Source of the DNA: Pardosa pseudoannulata
Lineage: Eukaryota; Arthropoda; Arachnida; Araneae; Lycosidae
DNA: 64,000 nucleotides
Direction of reading: 5' to 3'
NCBI GenBank assembly: GCA_032207245.1
Contig: CM063505.1
Coordinates: 172,353,922 to 172,417,921 of the forward strand
This document shows positions 1 to 10,875 of this stretch, in pieces. The position numbers and the translations under genes were made by a program. The notes beneath the pieces were generated by a model that searched no databases, was not told where the DNA came from, and saw only the letters and a list, made by a program, of their open reading frames with translations. The first letter of the stretch is position 1, and every line of letters starts with the position of its first letter.

Positions 1-136
1 CTTGAAAAAGAAAAATTAAGCAATGGACCTCAAATTCAATGACCTCAAAGAAAATTCAAAAACTTTTAAGGCTTTAAAAAACAAAAAGAAAATTTAAGCA
101 CTTTTCAATGACTTTTCATGACCGTGGGAACCCTGC
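1..136. repeat. Right end of a hAT-like element with gggaaccctg terminus
   Basis: Lysine-codon-like repeats of ttcaaaaactttt and ttaagcacttttcaatgac finish at ccgtgggaaccctg (122-136). In the right copy a possible left end, cagggaaac at 54376, lies about 840 bp away with a similar ttaaaggcacttttcaacgacttttc sequence in inverse order. I could not confirm target duplications. Confidence 0.45.
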
Positions 137-1493
137 AGGAAGAGCAGCTGAAGCCATATAAAATAAGCAAAATACTCATTTTATGCAAAAGTACACCTAC
201 AAAAAGTGATAATATCAAAGTCAGCAAATTTTAATATAACCACATATGTGAACTGAAAACCAACTGGTTATTTTTGCAAATTAATGATGAGTTAAAAAAT
301 TTTGCAATAACTACTAGAATCTATTTTTCAAAATGGTGGCAAAATCAGTTGACAAGTTACGCTGGACATTATCAGAAATTTTATATAGCAGTATATCCCC
401 AAATTAATACTGATATTATTGATATATCCTGATACTACTTTAAAGGAGGAGTGATTAGAAATCACTATTTACAAAAAAACTAACAATATTGTATCAGCAA
501 AAGAACTATTATAAAAGTTTTATAATGCAGTGCATTAGTGTTTTATAACTAATTTTTTCATAAATCTTCATTTTCATAATTACTCAGAAAAAATTGCACT
601 TACATTAATGCTTTTAGAGTAATGCCTTTATATTTGATAAAATTAATTTTGATAAACATATTTTTCAAAACAATATCATTTCTCAATAAATTTTAATTAT
701 AAAAAATTAGGCTAATAGATTAAAAAAAAACTATTACCTTAAAATTTTGCCTGTATTACATTTGGCTTACAATATTAACCCTTTTTTTTTTGTTTCACAA
801 ATGTAAGAGATAATTATATTTAAATTTGAAAAATAAATTTTGCTGAATGGGAAAAAACAAGTTTAAAGTATGTTTTAGTAGAAAAACTATTATACATTTC
901 TGAGGATATAAAATTATTTAAAATAAAATTTATAAGATTAATAAACCAGAAAATTATCTAAATATTTGCTTACATGTATCAAAATAAGGAATATTTAAAA
1001 ATGAGAGGTACATTTAAATCAAAGCTAAGATTCTCGGATATTATTTCAATGCCAAAGAGACAAATTACATATAAGTATATCTTAATTTATTATTTTGCCA
1101 TTTTCCTCTGCAGATAAACTAAAAAATTGTAAAACATTGCTTTTTGCTGTTTTTGTTATAATTTTGACAATTAACATTATTCTTGGCATTCCGTTTCTAT
1201 CCAAATAACCCCAATTATAAGAATCTTTTGATATAAACAGAATATAGAAAGAGCAAATAGCAAGCTATTAAGATATATGAGCATATGCACATATCACTCT
1301 AGCTGTTTTAATCAAGCAATCCAAAAATATCAACATGAGCACAAATTTCTGACTATTGCAATATAGCAATCAATTGCAAATATTGATATCTCTAATCCAT
1401 TAAATACAAACCAGTAGCAGATGTCAAAACAGAACACTAATGAAGTTTATATTTTTACAATATTACATGATATGAATGAAATAGAATATATTG
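137..1493 (-). other. Gene A intron 2 sequence, no feature
   Basis: 180-560 is paralogous to gene B intron 2 at 29320-29700. The remainder is AT-rich DNA with only short open frames lacking support. Confidence 0.6.
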
Positions 1494-1569
1494 GGTTTGG
1501 TTTGGTTTGGAATGCTACGGTCTACTTTTTGCAAAACGAGAGATAACGAGACCTGGACCTACTGCTTAA
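1494..1569 (-). repeat. tRNA-derived SINE, 3' half of an interrupted copy
   Basis: Carries the family hallmark gtttggtttgg, tgctacggtctacttttt and gacctggacctac, read here as the reverse complement of the SINE tail. The copy stops at TTAA (1566-1569) and resumes at 2278 after a 708-bp insertion. The matching copy in the right duplication starts at 56573. Confidence 0.8.
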
Positions 1570-2277
1570 CCCTTTAAAGCTCACGATTAAAAATTCTTTC
1601 AGATTTAACTTAATTAGGTTAGGATTAGATTTTAAACATTGTATGTGAAGTTTATAAATAGGAACCATATAAAAACAAATTTTTCATTCCCTTGGAGGCG
1701 GGAATTTTTTTTATGGGGGGAGGAATAATTGTGATTTTTTTTCCTTTTACAGCATGAAAGAAAGAGTTCTTTTAAATTAATTATATTGGAAGAACAATGT
1801 ATAATTATCATAAAAAATAATGTAACAAATAGATAACTACACAATTCTTCAGGGTAGGTGTTTTTATTTGAAGTCATAAGGTTTGGTTTGGAGTGCTACG
1901 GTCTACTTTTTACAATACGAGAGCTAATGAAATCGGGACCTACAGCTTAAAGCCGATTCCGAGCGGCTACGAAAATCCATGTCATAATGGGATTCGAACC
2001 CACGAACTCCAGCACCGAAGGTCAGCACCCTAACCAATCAGCCATCGTTAGGGTTGAAGTCATAAGGAGAAAAATCAAATTCAAGATTTTTTAATAAAGC
2101 AATTTTAAACTACTATATTTCAATAGAAAATATAAATTATGCAAAATTCTATTATCTATTACTACATCAAAGAGTCAATAACACAGAAAATTGAAAAAAA
2201 AATTTTTTGATGTTTTAAAAGGAGAGAAAAAAGTCTTAATAGGTGGTTTCGCTGTGAAACCACTGCCCGTTAAAGGG
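1570..2277. mobile_element. piggyBac-like MITE inserted in a SINE
   Basis: 708 bp flanked by TTAA on both sides (1566-1569 and 2278-2281), with inverted ends CCCTTTAA at left and TTAAAGGG at right. A TTAA target duplication with CCC-starting termini is typical of piggyBac. There is no coding capacity for a transposase. It splits one SINE and itself contains a younger SINE. Right-copy counterpart: 56648-57350. Confidence 0.72.
1882..2053 (-). repeat. tRNA-derived SINE, complete copy with 14-bp target duplication
   Basis: Read on the minus strand it has a tRNA-like head with a B box (GGTTCGAATCCC) and a degenerate A box near TGATTGGTTAGGGTGCTG, then a unique body ending in the caaaccaaacc tail. 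It is flanked by ttgaagtcataagg at 1868-1881 and 2054-2067, a perfect 14-bp target-site duplication, so this copy is relatively young. The right duplicate (about 56961-57130) has lost 6 bp in the body. Confidence 0.88.
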
Positions 2278-2385
2278 TTAAAGCTGATTACGAGGAAAAC
2301 AAATATTTATGTCACAGTGGGATTAAAACCCACAAACTAAATTACCAATGATCAGCATCCTAACCATTCAACCATTGTTTGGCAA
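2278..2385 (-). repeat. tRNA-derived SINE, tRNA-like half of the interrupted copy
   Basis: Continues the copy begun at 1494: ttaaagctgattacgag, a B-box remnant in gggattaaaacccac, then gatcagcatcctaaccattcaacc. It is more diverged than the inner SINE at 1882-2053, consistent with being the oldest layer of the nest. Confidence 0.75.
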
Positions 2386-3089
2386 AATATATTGGATATG
2401 CTACCAAAGTACTTGATGTAAACATGATAATCTTCAAAGGTGGATTTTCCTCTTATGTATTAAGTATATGGATAAATAGATCAACTGAATGCAGTAACTG
2501 GAAGAAATATTGCTTTATATTATTATAAGTGAAATATTCAGAATATCTTTTTGAGACTCTGACATTGCTCATGGTAGAAAAAAAGCATTGCTGACAGGGG
2601 ATATATCTACAAAGCAGAATTAGATATTGTTATCACAATAAAGAATTTTCAATATTTGACAATATAATGATAAACAATTCAGTTCTAACTCTGAGCAGTG
2701 TCTAGACAGGAAAGGTTCTTTTAGCTGCTTTTTGGTACCAGAGCCCATGGGTTTGAATGCCCCTGTTAACATGTATGATCACAGGCATTTAGTATCAATA
2801 TAAGGCAGAAAGTCCTAGTCTAATTATCCATTAATATAAAAAAAAATTGGCCATAATACTTGAAATGGATGTGAAACTGGAGAAGTATGTGATCAACGAG
2901 AATAAAATGCAAAAAGACAGTTTTCGGCTCAGTGGAAGCACAAGGACTTCAAAGAACAGTATGGTGACTCTCCACAACTAGCTGTACTCCAAAATAATCA
3001 TATATACATATAGAGAGAAACCGTAAAATCTGTAGAGAGCCACCTTCAGTGACTGTGCCAATGCGACAGTGGCAAGACAAGATCTAAAC
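2386..3089 (-). other. Gene A intron 2 sequence paralogous to gene B
   Basis: 2575-3010 matches 29770-30210 (gctgacaggggatatatctacaaagc, gagcaatgttt-like, ttagctgctttt). No additional feature. Confidence 0.6.
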
Positions 3090-4077
3090 CAGGGTTGGCT
3101 TCATTTGCCCAAGCCGAAACAAACCCAGGCGGGTTTTTTCAATAAAACCCTCTTGAAAAAACACAAGTGGGTTTTTTCAAAATTGGGTTCTCAAAATCTT
3201 TATTTCCACATCTTTAACTAATAATAAATATATTGAATTAAATCTATAATATATATTACATATTTCATTTTTGACAATGATCCTAGAATTTTTTTTAATT
3301 TGAGGGGGTCTAAACTTCTAGAAAAAGCAAAAACCTAAAAACTTTTCAGGGAAAAATAGTTATCTGTATAACAAATACAATAAAATCTAAATTAAACAAA
3401 GTTAATAAGAATGTATGATGTATGATGAAAAAAAAATAAGAATATTGAAATATTACATATGATAAAATTAATTAAAAAATGGACAAGAAAAATTGGGAAA
3501 AAAATATGTATAACAACTGCAAATAAATATACATGGGGATAATATATATAATTAATTCTGCTACTTATCATATATAACTTACAAATTAACTAAAAAAATA
3601 TCTTCTGAATGCTTTAATAACACAATACTGCTAATAAATATAGAGCAATAATTTAATACATTTTATTGAAAAGAAAAAACTTCAAATACAACTATTTCAA
3701 AGCTAACTTTTAGTATAAAATAATCGCCATTCAAAACTAGTTTTTTGATATTAGAAAAATTTTATATGAAAAAAACTTATTTTAAGATTTCAAAATTTCC
3801 TTTAATTTAGATAATTTCTTCTGCATAATTTAAAATTGATTTTAAAAATTTTTAATTTTAAAAAGTGATTAACATTTTAAATTTATTTTAATCATACAAT
3901 TAATTATATATCCTGTCCTCTTGCATAACAAAAAACCTGAATATTTTTCAAATACCCAATCAAAAGCATCTAAAACCCATTAAAGTATAGTAAAAACCCT
4001 GATAAAACCTCAAAAACCCTGAAAAAACCCACTGGATTTGGTTTTTTCTGAAAAAACCCAGGTTTTTGCCAACCCTG
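3090..4077. mobile_element. Non-autonomous hAT element, 988 bp
   Basis: The ends are cagggttgg and ccaaccctg, flanked by 8-bp duplications atctaaac (3082-3089) and atataaac (4078-4085) with one mismatch. The termini contain runs of aaaaaaccc and gggtttttt that fold back on each other. No transposase is encoded. The corresponding place in the gene B block (about 30895-30930) lacks the element. The right duplicate is at 58164-59163, and a reverse-orientation relative lies at 34026-35061. Confidence 0.85.
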
Positions 4078-4644
4078 ATATAAACTATATTGTAGTAAAA
4101 GAAATCAACAATTGCTACATCATAACATTAAATTAAATATATGAAGAAATAAAATCCTTACTAAGCACTTATAGTGTAAATGATATTTGTTCAGATTCTA
4201 AAATTTCTTATTTCTCAGAACTATGAGATCTCAATAATAGAACTTGAATATGAATAATATTATAGTACAATTACTCAACAATTTCAGATCACATCAATAA
4301 GAAAAAACAAACACTATGGGAAAAATTTAAATATAAAGGAGGAAAATGCAACATATCTAGAGCTAATTTCTTACTAGTTCTATGCTTTTACTATCATAAC
4401 ATATTGCCAAGATAAACCTTCATAGTCAGTCACATAACTTATTTATATATGCAAGATTTAACTAAAATCAGCAATCCTAATCCAAGACATAGGGGACTAA
4501 CCTTTCATTATAAAATATGTATATTAACTTCATCTGATTTTTTAGATTAGTATTATATATTAATGGTTGTTAACAAAAGAATGAAATTTGATTGTTAATA
4601 AGTCACATATATTATATTTATTCGGTTGAAAAAAATTAACTTAC

Positions 4645-5259
4645 CTCATAAGGCTGACTTTTATGAATTAAACTTGATTTATCTTTTTCTCTCCACTCTT
4701 CTACTTCTGTTTGCATTTCTGAACAATTATCAACATTTTTTAAATTTAGTTCATTATCACTTTTATTTTGGGATTTATTCAGTTCACTTGCTGTTGCTGC
4801 ATTATCAGATATAATTGTTTGCTCTGCTTTTTTAGGTACATCACTAGATGGCTGTAATCCAGCAACAATAATATTTTGGGGTTCTAGCCCTATTAAAACA
4901 TTAGCAGTTCCCATATTTGAAGATGACTGATTTATATGCTGTAATGACACTGGAATATTATCTGGCCCAACACCTAATACTATATAACCTGAAGGTGGGA
5001 TTATCTGAGATGGAATATTTTTAATAATGTGGGTATTTAAATTGTTTTTTGGACTATGAGTGAAAAATGTCTTTTGAACAGATTTAGGTGCTTCCATTTT
5101 ATCATGGAGAATTGATGATTCCTCTGCCTCGTTTATCATTTTTAAAACTCTCTCTTCCAGTTCAGTTAGTTTAAACATATCATCACTTCCAGTTAATGCT
5201 ATGCATTCATCCCTTTTTGCAGCTTTTCTTCTTAAAAGCTTTTTTTGATCAAACCATGC
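4645..5259 (-). CDS. Gene A exon 2: end of Myb/SANT domain and central region
   Basis: An acceptor (ATTTTAG before GCATGG) opens an uninterrupted 205-codon exon in phase 0, and it closes with a donor GAG/GTAAGT. It begins AWFDQKKLLRRKAAKRDEC, the basic third part of the Myb/SANT fold, then LTELEERVLKMI, a motif that commonly follows this domain in the family. The remainder is polar, with a conserved stretch SGYIVLGVGPDNIP. Joined to exon 1 this gives 296 residues. Exons 3 and 4 would lie left of position 1. Intron 1 is about 4.1 kb and carries hAT, LINE and Tc1 debris. Confidence 0.8.
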
Positions 5260-5293
5260 CTAAAATGAACAAAAAACATAAAATTATATAACA

Positions 5294-5794
5294 CAGGGTT
5301 GGAAAAAAATCATGATTTTTTTTTAAATTGGATTTTATATATTTTTTTCTTAGTACTAATTTTAATTGTTGTTTTTATGTTTTTTGAAATATACATAGAA
5401 TAGTTTGTTATAAGGCTAGAATTAGAATGAACAATACCAAAAGAAGAAAACTGTCTATCCATTCCAGCAGATGAAGCCGCGGCTGTTGTTATTTGGTAGA
5501 CAAACTGGATATTAAGCTTTGTAATACTCTCTTTACCTCCCATTACATAAAATGATTTCCACCAGTCATAATCAGTCATTGTACTACTCCTACTACATAC
5601 TTTCTGATAACAACACCCCTAATTCTTGAAAAGCACATGCTATCTACACTTATTTACTTATTGGTATTACTGTGCTGACTGATTCCCAATTCTCCTGTCT
5701 TTGGAATATAGGTTTTAAAAGAAGTGAAAAAAAAATGATTTAAATCAATGATTTTTTCAAAAAAAATCAACTGATTTAAATCATGCCAACCCTG
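5294..5794 (-). mobile_element. Deleted hAT element with transposase C-terminal fragment (left copy)
   Basis: Terminal cagggttgg and ccaaccctg with 8-bp duplications atataaca / atataaaa. An open stretch on the minus strand (5579-5310) includes SSAGMDRQFSSFGIVHS, which resembles the hAT dimerisation region near the transposase C-terminus (pattern S..G..R.FS..G..). The rest of the transposase is gone. It lies in intron 1 of gene A, 35 bp upstream of the exon 2 acceptor. Confidence 0.82.
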
Positions 5795-5799
5795 ATATA

Positions 5800-6403
5800 A
5801 AATATATTTTATATGTATCTACACATAAAAAAACTGGTAAAATGAATCATGACTTTTTCTTTTGTTAATACAGGAAAACTGAAATCGTCTTAAAACTTCA
5901 CATTTAATATATATAATTTAAAAAACAGTGAAATGATGCAACACATTAAGTAAGCCATTCACTTCACTATAATTTAAAAACAAACTTTAGCCTCTTGGAC
6001 ATGTATGAAAAAAAAAAACTTTTTAGAATATTTTAAAATAAACTTTAACAAATATACATGAAAGTTCCCAAGTTCTAATACTAGTTAAACTATGATCTAG
6101 ATTTGCAGAAACGATCAAACAGTTTTCTTTTTTTTTTTTTTTTTCCTACGCCTCATTTTAAATTCTTGGTTTAAAAACTAAATAACATTGTTTCATGGCA
6201 TATACTATATATATATACATATATAAAATTTTCATACATTTCAACATAACTTTCAACAACCAAAACTTTTTAATAGTACCTTATCTGTATGCATCTTTGC
6301 ATCTCATCTGTATACTGAATTTAGTAGTGTCAGAGACCTATTTCTGGGAATCTAAAATAAAGTGCACACATGTACACATCTTCTTCTCAAGCACTACAGT
6401 CCG
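5800..6403 (-). other. Gene A intron 1 sequence
   Basis: 5805-5995 is shared with gene B intron 1 at 32480-32670. A T-run lies at 6125-6144. Nothing else recognised. Confidence 0.55.
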
Positions 6404-6650
6404 TTCCTGGCCAAAGCCATCTCAAATCAGTTTTCTCCATCTTAATCTATCTGTAGCTCTAGTCCTCCATCTGTTGACTTTAATATTTCTCAGCCACTGT
6501 TCTATATAAACAAGACATCTTATACACAGCCTGTCTTTACTTCTTTCTCCAAGGCTTTATGAAAATTTTCTAAACTGGAATTTCATCATTGTATCTGTAT
6601 ATAAGTCCAAGACATCTTAGCTGCAATGCTTTAATCACTTTATCTATATT
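6404..6650 (-). pseudogene. LINE ORF2 C-terminal fragment (left copy)
   Basis: The minus-strand translation ends WRTRATDRLRWRKLI and then a stop, the tryptophan/arginine-rich pattern at the end of many LINE reverse transcriptase ORFs (W..A.DR..WR). Upstream, ALQLRCLGLIYRYNDEIPV fits the LR(W)LGH.-R pattern of the same region. A stop interrupts the frame in this copy (tttcataaagcc), where the right copy is open. It lies in intron 1 of gene A. Confidence 0.6.
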
Positions 6651-6866
6651 AAGTTCTCTATATTTTTGCTGTAGTTCAAAGTTACCTTATTCTTCAGATT
6701 TTATTTTCTTTAACTGATCCAAAAATTTTTCAAGATTTATGCTCAAAGGTTAGTAATGCTTCTTCATCTAGTTTTCTTTAACAGTCAGGAATGGCTTCCA
6801 TATAGAATTCTGGGCCTCACTAAAGTTTTCCTCAGTTTTATCTTAGTTAAGCTTATGTGTATGTAT

Positions 6867-6910
6867 GTATGTGTGTGTATCCCTATATATATATATATAT
6901 ATATAGGGAT
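6867..6910. repeat. TA microsatellite with gt/ccc palindromic flanks (left copy)
   Basis: A gtgtatgtatgtatgtgtgtgt run is followed by atcccta(ta)n and tatagggat; the flanks atccc / gggat are inverted repeats around the TA core. The right copy has a TA core about 16 bp longer. Confidence 0.85.
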
Positions 6911-7849
6911 GGCAACTTTTGCCATGGTAGAAAAACCATAGAAAACAGTTATGGGAAAAATTGTTAATGCCTTCAAAATTTTACATCAATTTTTATGGAA
7001 TAAATTCACACTATTTTTTAACTTGCTCAGTAAAGATGTAGCATTTGAAACTGCTATTCTCCTGGAATAGGTTAGCATTTCAGGTGAATGCATAAAAGTG
7101 GTTATACGAAATTGATCCTCCTTACATACCCCTCATAAAAAAAATTTGAAAGAATCACTAGTCTCCAAAACAAACTTTTCTGCAAGTATTGCTGAATCAG
7201 TTACAACTTACAAATGGCAGGAAAGTATTTCATCTTTTTGTTATATAATCAAATAGAATTTTATTAACACAATTAAAAACTTGATATTTTAGTGTTGCTG
7301 CTCTTATTAGAGTCAAATATTTCTTTTAGACATGCTGATATTTTAAACAAACTTTCACAAGAAAGTTCGTCAAATTGTTTATTTTGCTACATAATGTTAA
7401 AAAATTTAGAGCAGTGGAATAAATTTACTCTAAATAAAACATCTTTTATTTTCTTAATTTAAAAACTCTAAATTGAAATTTTTTAAATTTCTTCATTTAA
7501 AAAATGAAAATTTAACTTTCATCCTGCTTTTCCAATTTTGCCAGAATATGTATATGTATATATTTCATATTCCTTCAACTAGAAATTGTTGAGATGCAAT
7601 AATTTTAAGTGAAACTTCACGCAAATTATATTAAATTAATAACACTTATTAATAACAATTAGTAACTAATGCAGACATATTTCTAGATATCAATGATTTA
7701 AAATTTAATGGACAACATTATATATTATATTGAATACATTTTGAAACTTAACTATTGAGGGGGCATACGTCTAACAAGAATTGAATGCTACAATATCTTG
7801 CTTACATACAAAGCATTAACAATGACATGTAAATATGTAACTATCTACT
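6911..7849 (-). other. Gene A intron 1, nothing recognised
   Basis: AT-rich sequence between the TA microsatellite and the Tc1 remnant with no open frame or repeat I can identify. Confidence 0.5.
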
Positions 7850-9026
7850 ATTGACTTGTACACTACTTACCAATAAGTATTTAGACACCTGTGATAGAAA
7901 AGAAAAACTAACTTTATTCAAAATCAATAGTTGGTAGAGCCTCCACGAGAGGCAATTACAGTGTGAACCCTCCGGGGCATACTTTCCACAAGTCTTTGTA
8001 TTACAGCTAGTGGTATTGTCTTTCACCGAGCTTGGAGTAGACGTACAAGTTCCTTCACCGATATTGGATGGGTAGTGCATCCCTTAATTCAGCAATCCAG
8101 CTCATCCCAGAGGTTCTCAATAGGGTTCAGGTCTGGGCAGGCCACTCCATTGGCAGTATACCAAGCCTTGCTTAACTTTGAAATATGACAACTGGTATTA
8201 TCGTCCTGAAAGTAACACGGGTCCAACGCGTAAAACTGTGACAACGTAGGAAGCACATTGCCATCCAAAATAGTGCAGTAGGCAAGGGTATTGAGCTTAC
8301 CATGAATGTGGACCATGGGTCCCAGTCCATACCAGGAGAAACACCCCCAGACCATAATTCCATCTCCGCTGAACTTGACTGTTACCACAATACATTCTGG
8401 CAGGAGACATTCTCTAGCCAGACCCAGCCATTCAAACGGTAAAGGGTGAACCTTGATTTATCGCTCCAAAGAACCAATTTCCACTGATCTACAGTTCAAT
8501 TTTGATGTACTTTGCACCACATTAACTGAGCAGCGTGTTTGGACTTTGTGATCAAAGGCTTATGGGCAGCAGCATGACCATGAAAATCAAGCAGATGTGC
8601 TTCCTTACAGATGGTACTCATTGAAACAATACTCCCAGATGCCTTTTGAAACTCCTCGCAGATGAGGATATTGGTTGGGTGCAGTTCTTCTGAATTTATC
8701 TTGACAGCACTCATCAGTCTCTATCCCCCAGTTTTGTTGGTCTGCCGACTCGGAACACATTCTGACAATCACTGTTCATCTTCCACTTAATCATATTGGC
8801 CACTGTCGATTTTGTGTACTTCAGATCTGTTGATATGTCCCTTAAGGATCGGCCACATTTGTGATACCCGAAAATTATACCTTTCTCGAACTCAGAGAGC
8901 TCCAAACTGTGCGGCATCTTCCATGCGACTAATGCTGATGTTGTTTCCTATACGATGTATACCGGTGGAGACCGTGATGTACCTCAGGACCATAGATATT
9001 GTCATTTGCATTGGATTCCATAGGGT
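7850..9026 (-). pseudogene. Tc1-like transposase remnant in gene A intron 1
   Basis: Minus-strand frames in order: a helix-turn-helix start (8917 downward, MPHSLELSEFEKGIIFGYHK, then GRSLRDIS), a middle part with LWSDKSRF around 8480-8450, and a catalytic part (8388-8092) with [19 protein letters not shown] and [13 protein letters not shown]. The Asp, Asp and Glu positions of the Tc1 catalytic triad are visible, but the frame is broken near 8714, 8496 and 8390, so it is inactive. The right border near 9026 is set by where gene B homology resumes. I could not see matching terminal repeats. Confidence 0.85.
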
Positions 9027-9351
9027 ACTTCACATGTAAAACGTGAATAATTATGATAAGCATGAAACATGATACATGTCATGGTTATTTTTTATGCTGA
9101 AATAATATTTTGTTTATATATGTACCTTTTCTTGGAAAAAAAAACTTTTAAATGGATTAACAGAATTTTAAAAAAATTAAGAAGCACATTAAACTGGTAA
9201 CAAAGTATTTGAAAATTCCTACAATTTTTCACTATATCATTATCAGTAAAAACAGAAAATCACCAAGACTTATAATTTACATCAAACTTTGAAAATGTGA
9301 CTCATAGCTAAAAATCAATCTAAAATAATTAATGTTTTGATCGAGACCTAC

Positions 9352-9624
9352 CTTTTTCCACCTGTGTACATCTCTTTTAGCACCAGTCCAATCGGCATTA
9401 AGTAAAGCAGTTAGTTCGTCCCATTTCCTAGTCCATTCTTCCTTCGAAGTAGCAAAAGTTTTACCCCTTATTAACTCAGGGTTAAGAGTCATATAATCAA
9501 CTATCAAACCGAACTGACTACGGCTTAACCTGTTTCTTTTAAATCTAGCTAATGACGCAAAACTATTTTCAGAAGCAAAACAATCTTCAGCAGCTGCTAA
9601 AACATCAATATTCGATTCACCCAT
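9352..9624 (-). CDS. Gene A exon 1: Myb/SANT-like DNA-binding protein, N-terminal half of the domain
   Basis: The ATG is at 9624-9622 and 91 codons follow. From about residue 28 the sequence (FKRNRLSRSQFGLIVDYM, then KWDELTALLNA and DVHRWKK) has the spaced tryptophans and helix pattern of the Myb/SANT-like DNA-binding family found in NAIF1-like and Zeste-like proteins. The exon ends at a phase-0 donor (AAAAAG then GTAGGT). The next exon supplies AWFDQKK, which completes the domain. The same exon with the same boundary is present in gene B, which supports the start and donor. Expected role, from the family: sequence-specific nuclear DNA binding; target unknown. Confidence 0.82.
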
Positions 9625-9646
9625 TTTGAAGCTTTCTTTGAAGTGT

Positions 9647-9780
9647 GCCTCAGAACGACGATTAATTTTTTACAAAGAGGAGATTTCTCGCCAGTGATGA
9701 TCTCGAACTTTTGAAGTGTGTACGGTGATTTCGTGCGAGAATGGAGCGCATGCTCCGCAAACTGAATGTCATTGGCTACA
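9647..9780 (-). promoter_or_regulatory. Gene A proximal promoter candidate conserved with gene B
   Basis: Immediately upstream of the gene A ATG. A 23-bp string at 9647-9669 (starting gcctcagaacgacg) is identical to 39403-39425 before gene B. Further up, a GCGCATG core (9746-9752, NRF1-like) and the block aatgtcattggctac (9765-9779, an inverted CCAAT box) are shared at similar spacing. No TATA box is obvious. The motif names are from general knowledge; promoter function is inferred from conservation. Confidence 0.5.
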
Positions 9781-9830
9781 TCTGTTTCTCTTATTCTGTG
9801 TTAACCACAGAGTAATCCCTGAATCTTTGA

Positions 9831-10513
9831 GGCTAACACCATTTACGTCCAAGTCAAGATAATGGTGTATAATTCACCATTTTAACCTCCCAACTACAAA
9901 GATCTAAACTTGATTCGGAGTATCAATCCATAGTAGCCAAACAAATTTTAGTACAAACGCACAGACTTTCGAGAAAGCAAACGAAGTGAGCTCGATCTCA
10001 TACAAGGGTGTTATTCTTTGGGTATGAGTAAACAACATACTGTCTAATTAAAAGGTTAATTAGACTATTCAGTTGACTTTGATAGCTCTGTCATGCCTGA
10101 CAGAATCCAAATTTGCATAAAAAAAATTGAGCCCGAATGAGGAATTTCCACATGTGTGAAAATCCTTAGACAAGAAGAAATTATCACTGCAATTATACAG
10201 TCATCAGGGACTCTGGAAACGGTCCTAGTCAACCCCCCCCCTTTTTTTGGCGGGTAGTGTCCTAGTACATGTGGGAATGCTAAAAAAAATGGATATTCTA
10301 TATGTAACTGTTCGAAAATACCTGAGAAAGGTAATCCAATTTTATTCGTATAAAATAGGTCATCATCAGCAATTGCTGCCAGTTGACTCGAAGAGACTGG
10401 ATTTTGCAGTTTTAAGGTATCAATCTTTGATCTTCTATTACACTTCAAAAGATCGATCTATCGATAATTGTTGTAACTACTTTTTTTATTATTGTTCAAA
10501 TCTTTTTTTCTCC
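9831..10513. other. Insertion-derived or unassigned sequence in gene A 5' flank
   Basis: Homology to the gene B flank fades after about 9830. A c/t homopolymer pair occurs at 10231-10248. Open frames here have no recognisable product. Confidence 0.45.
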
Positions 10514-10700
10514 AATGATGACCAAATGGTTAGTGCGCTGATCTTTTTTGTCTTCAGTACCGGAGTTCGTAGGCTCGAATCCTACTGTTGCATGGATGCT
10601 CTTAACAGATCGGAATAAGCTTTAAGCACTAAGTCCCGATCTCATTAGACCTCATGTTGCAAAAAAAGTAGACCGTAGCGCTCCTAACCAAAACCAAACC
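10514..10700 (+). repeat. tRNA-derived SINE, plus orientation
   Basis: tRNA-like head (gaccaaatggttagtgcgctg A-box region; aggctcgaatcctac B box) followed by the family body gatcggaataagctttaagc, gatctcattagacc and gtagaccgtagcgctc, ending in the caaaccaaacc-like tail. Moderately diverged from the copy at 1882-2053. Confidence 0.82.
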
Positions 10701-10812
10701 ATTCTTTTTTTCCCCTTCTTCATTAGTAAGTGTACCCATTTTGGGTTTTCCTTTGGATTATTACTCCAAATTACAGATAGCTTCAAACAGAGATACTTGT
10801 TTTAGTCACCCG

Positions 10813-10813
10813 A

Positions 10814-10872
<59 letters not shown>
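10813..10872. repeat. (TA)n microsatellite
   Basis: About 60 bp of nearly pure TA. Two more arrays of similar length follow at 11214-11269 and 11487-11536. Confidence 0.95.

Positions 10873-10875
<3 letters not shown>

Larger units (their letters stand above)
1..8895. repeat. Left copy of an 8.9 kb near-identical direct duplication
   Basis: Position 1 aligns with 55080 and position 8895 with 64000 in the same orientation. Differences are scattered single bases (for example a at 23 against c in the other copy), homopolymer length changes, a 6-bp deletion inside a SINE and a longer TA run. The offset drifts only from 55079 to 55105 over the whole length. Both copies run off the window, so the true length is unknown. 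The copy contains gene A exon 2, two hAT elements, a LINE tail, a nested SINE/MITE stack and most of a Tc1 remnant. Confidence 0.97.

Noticed and set aside
1980..2050. tRNA gene candidate from the B box ggttcgaatccca
   Set aside because: The B box belongs to the SINE head; no intact cloverleaf with paired acceptor stem is visible, and target duplications show retroposition.
4626..4814. Plus-strand open frame over gene A exon 2 (and its twin at 59712-59900)
   Set aside because: Antisense shadow of a conserved exon; leucine/tyrosine-rich composition comes from AT-rich complement, no family resemblance.
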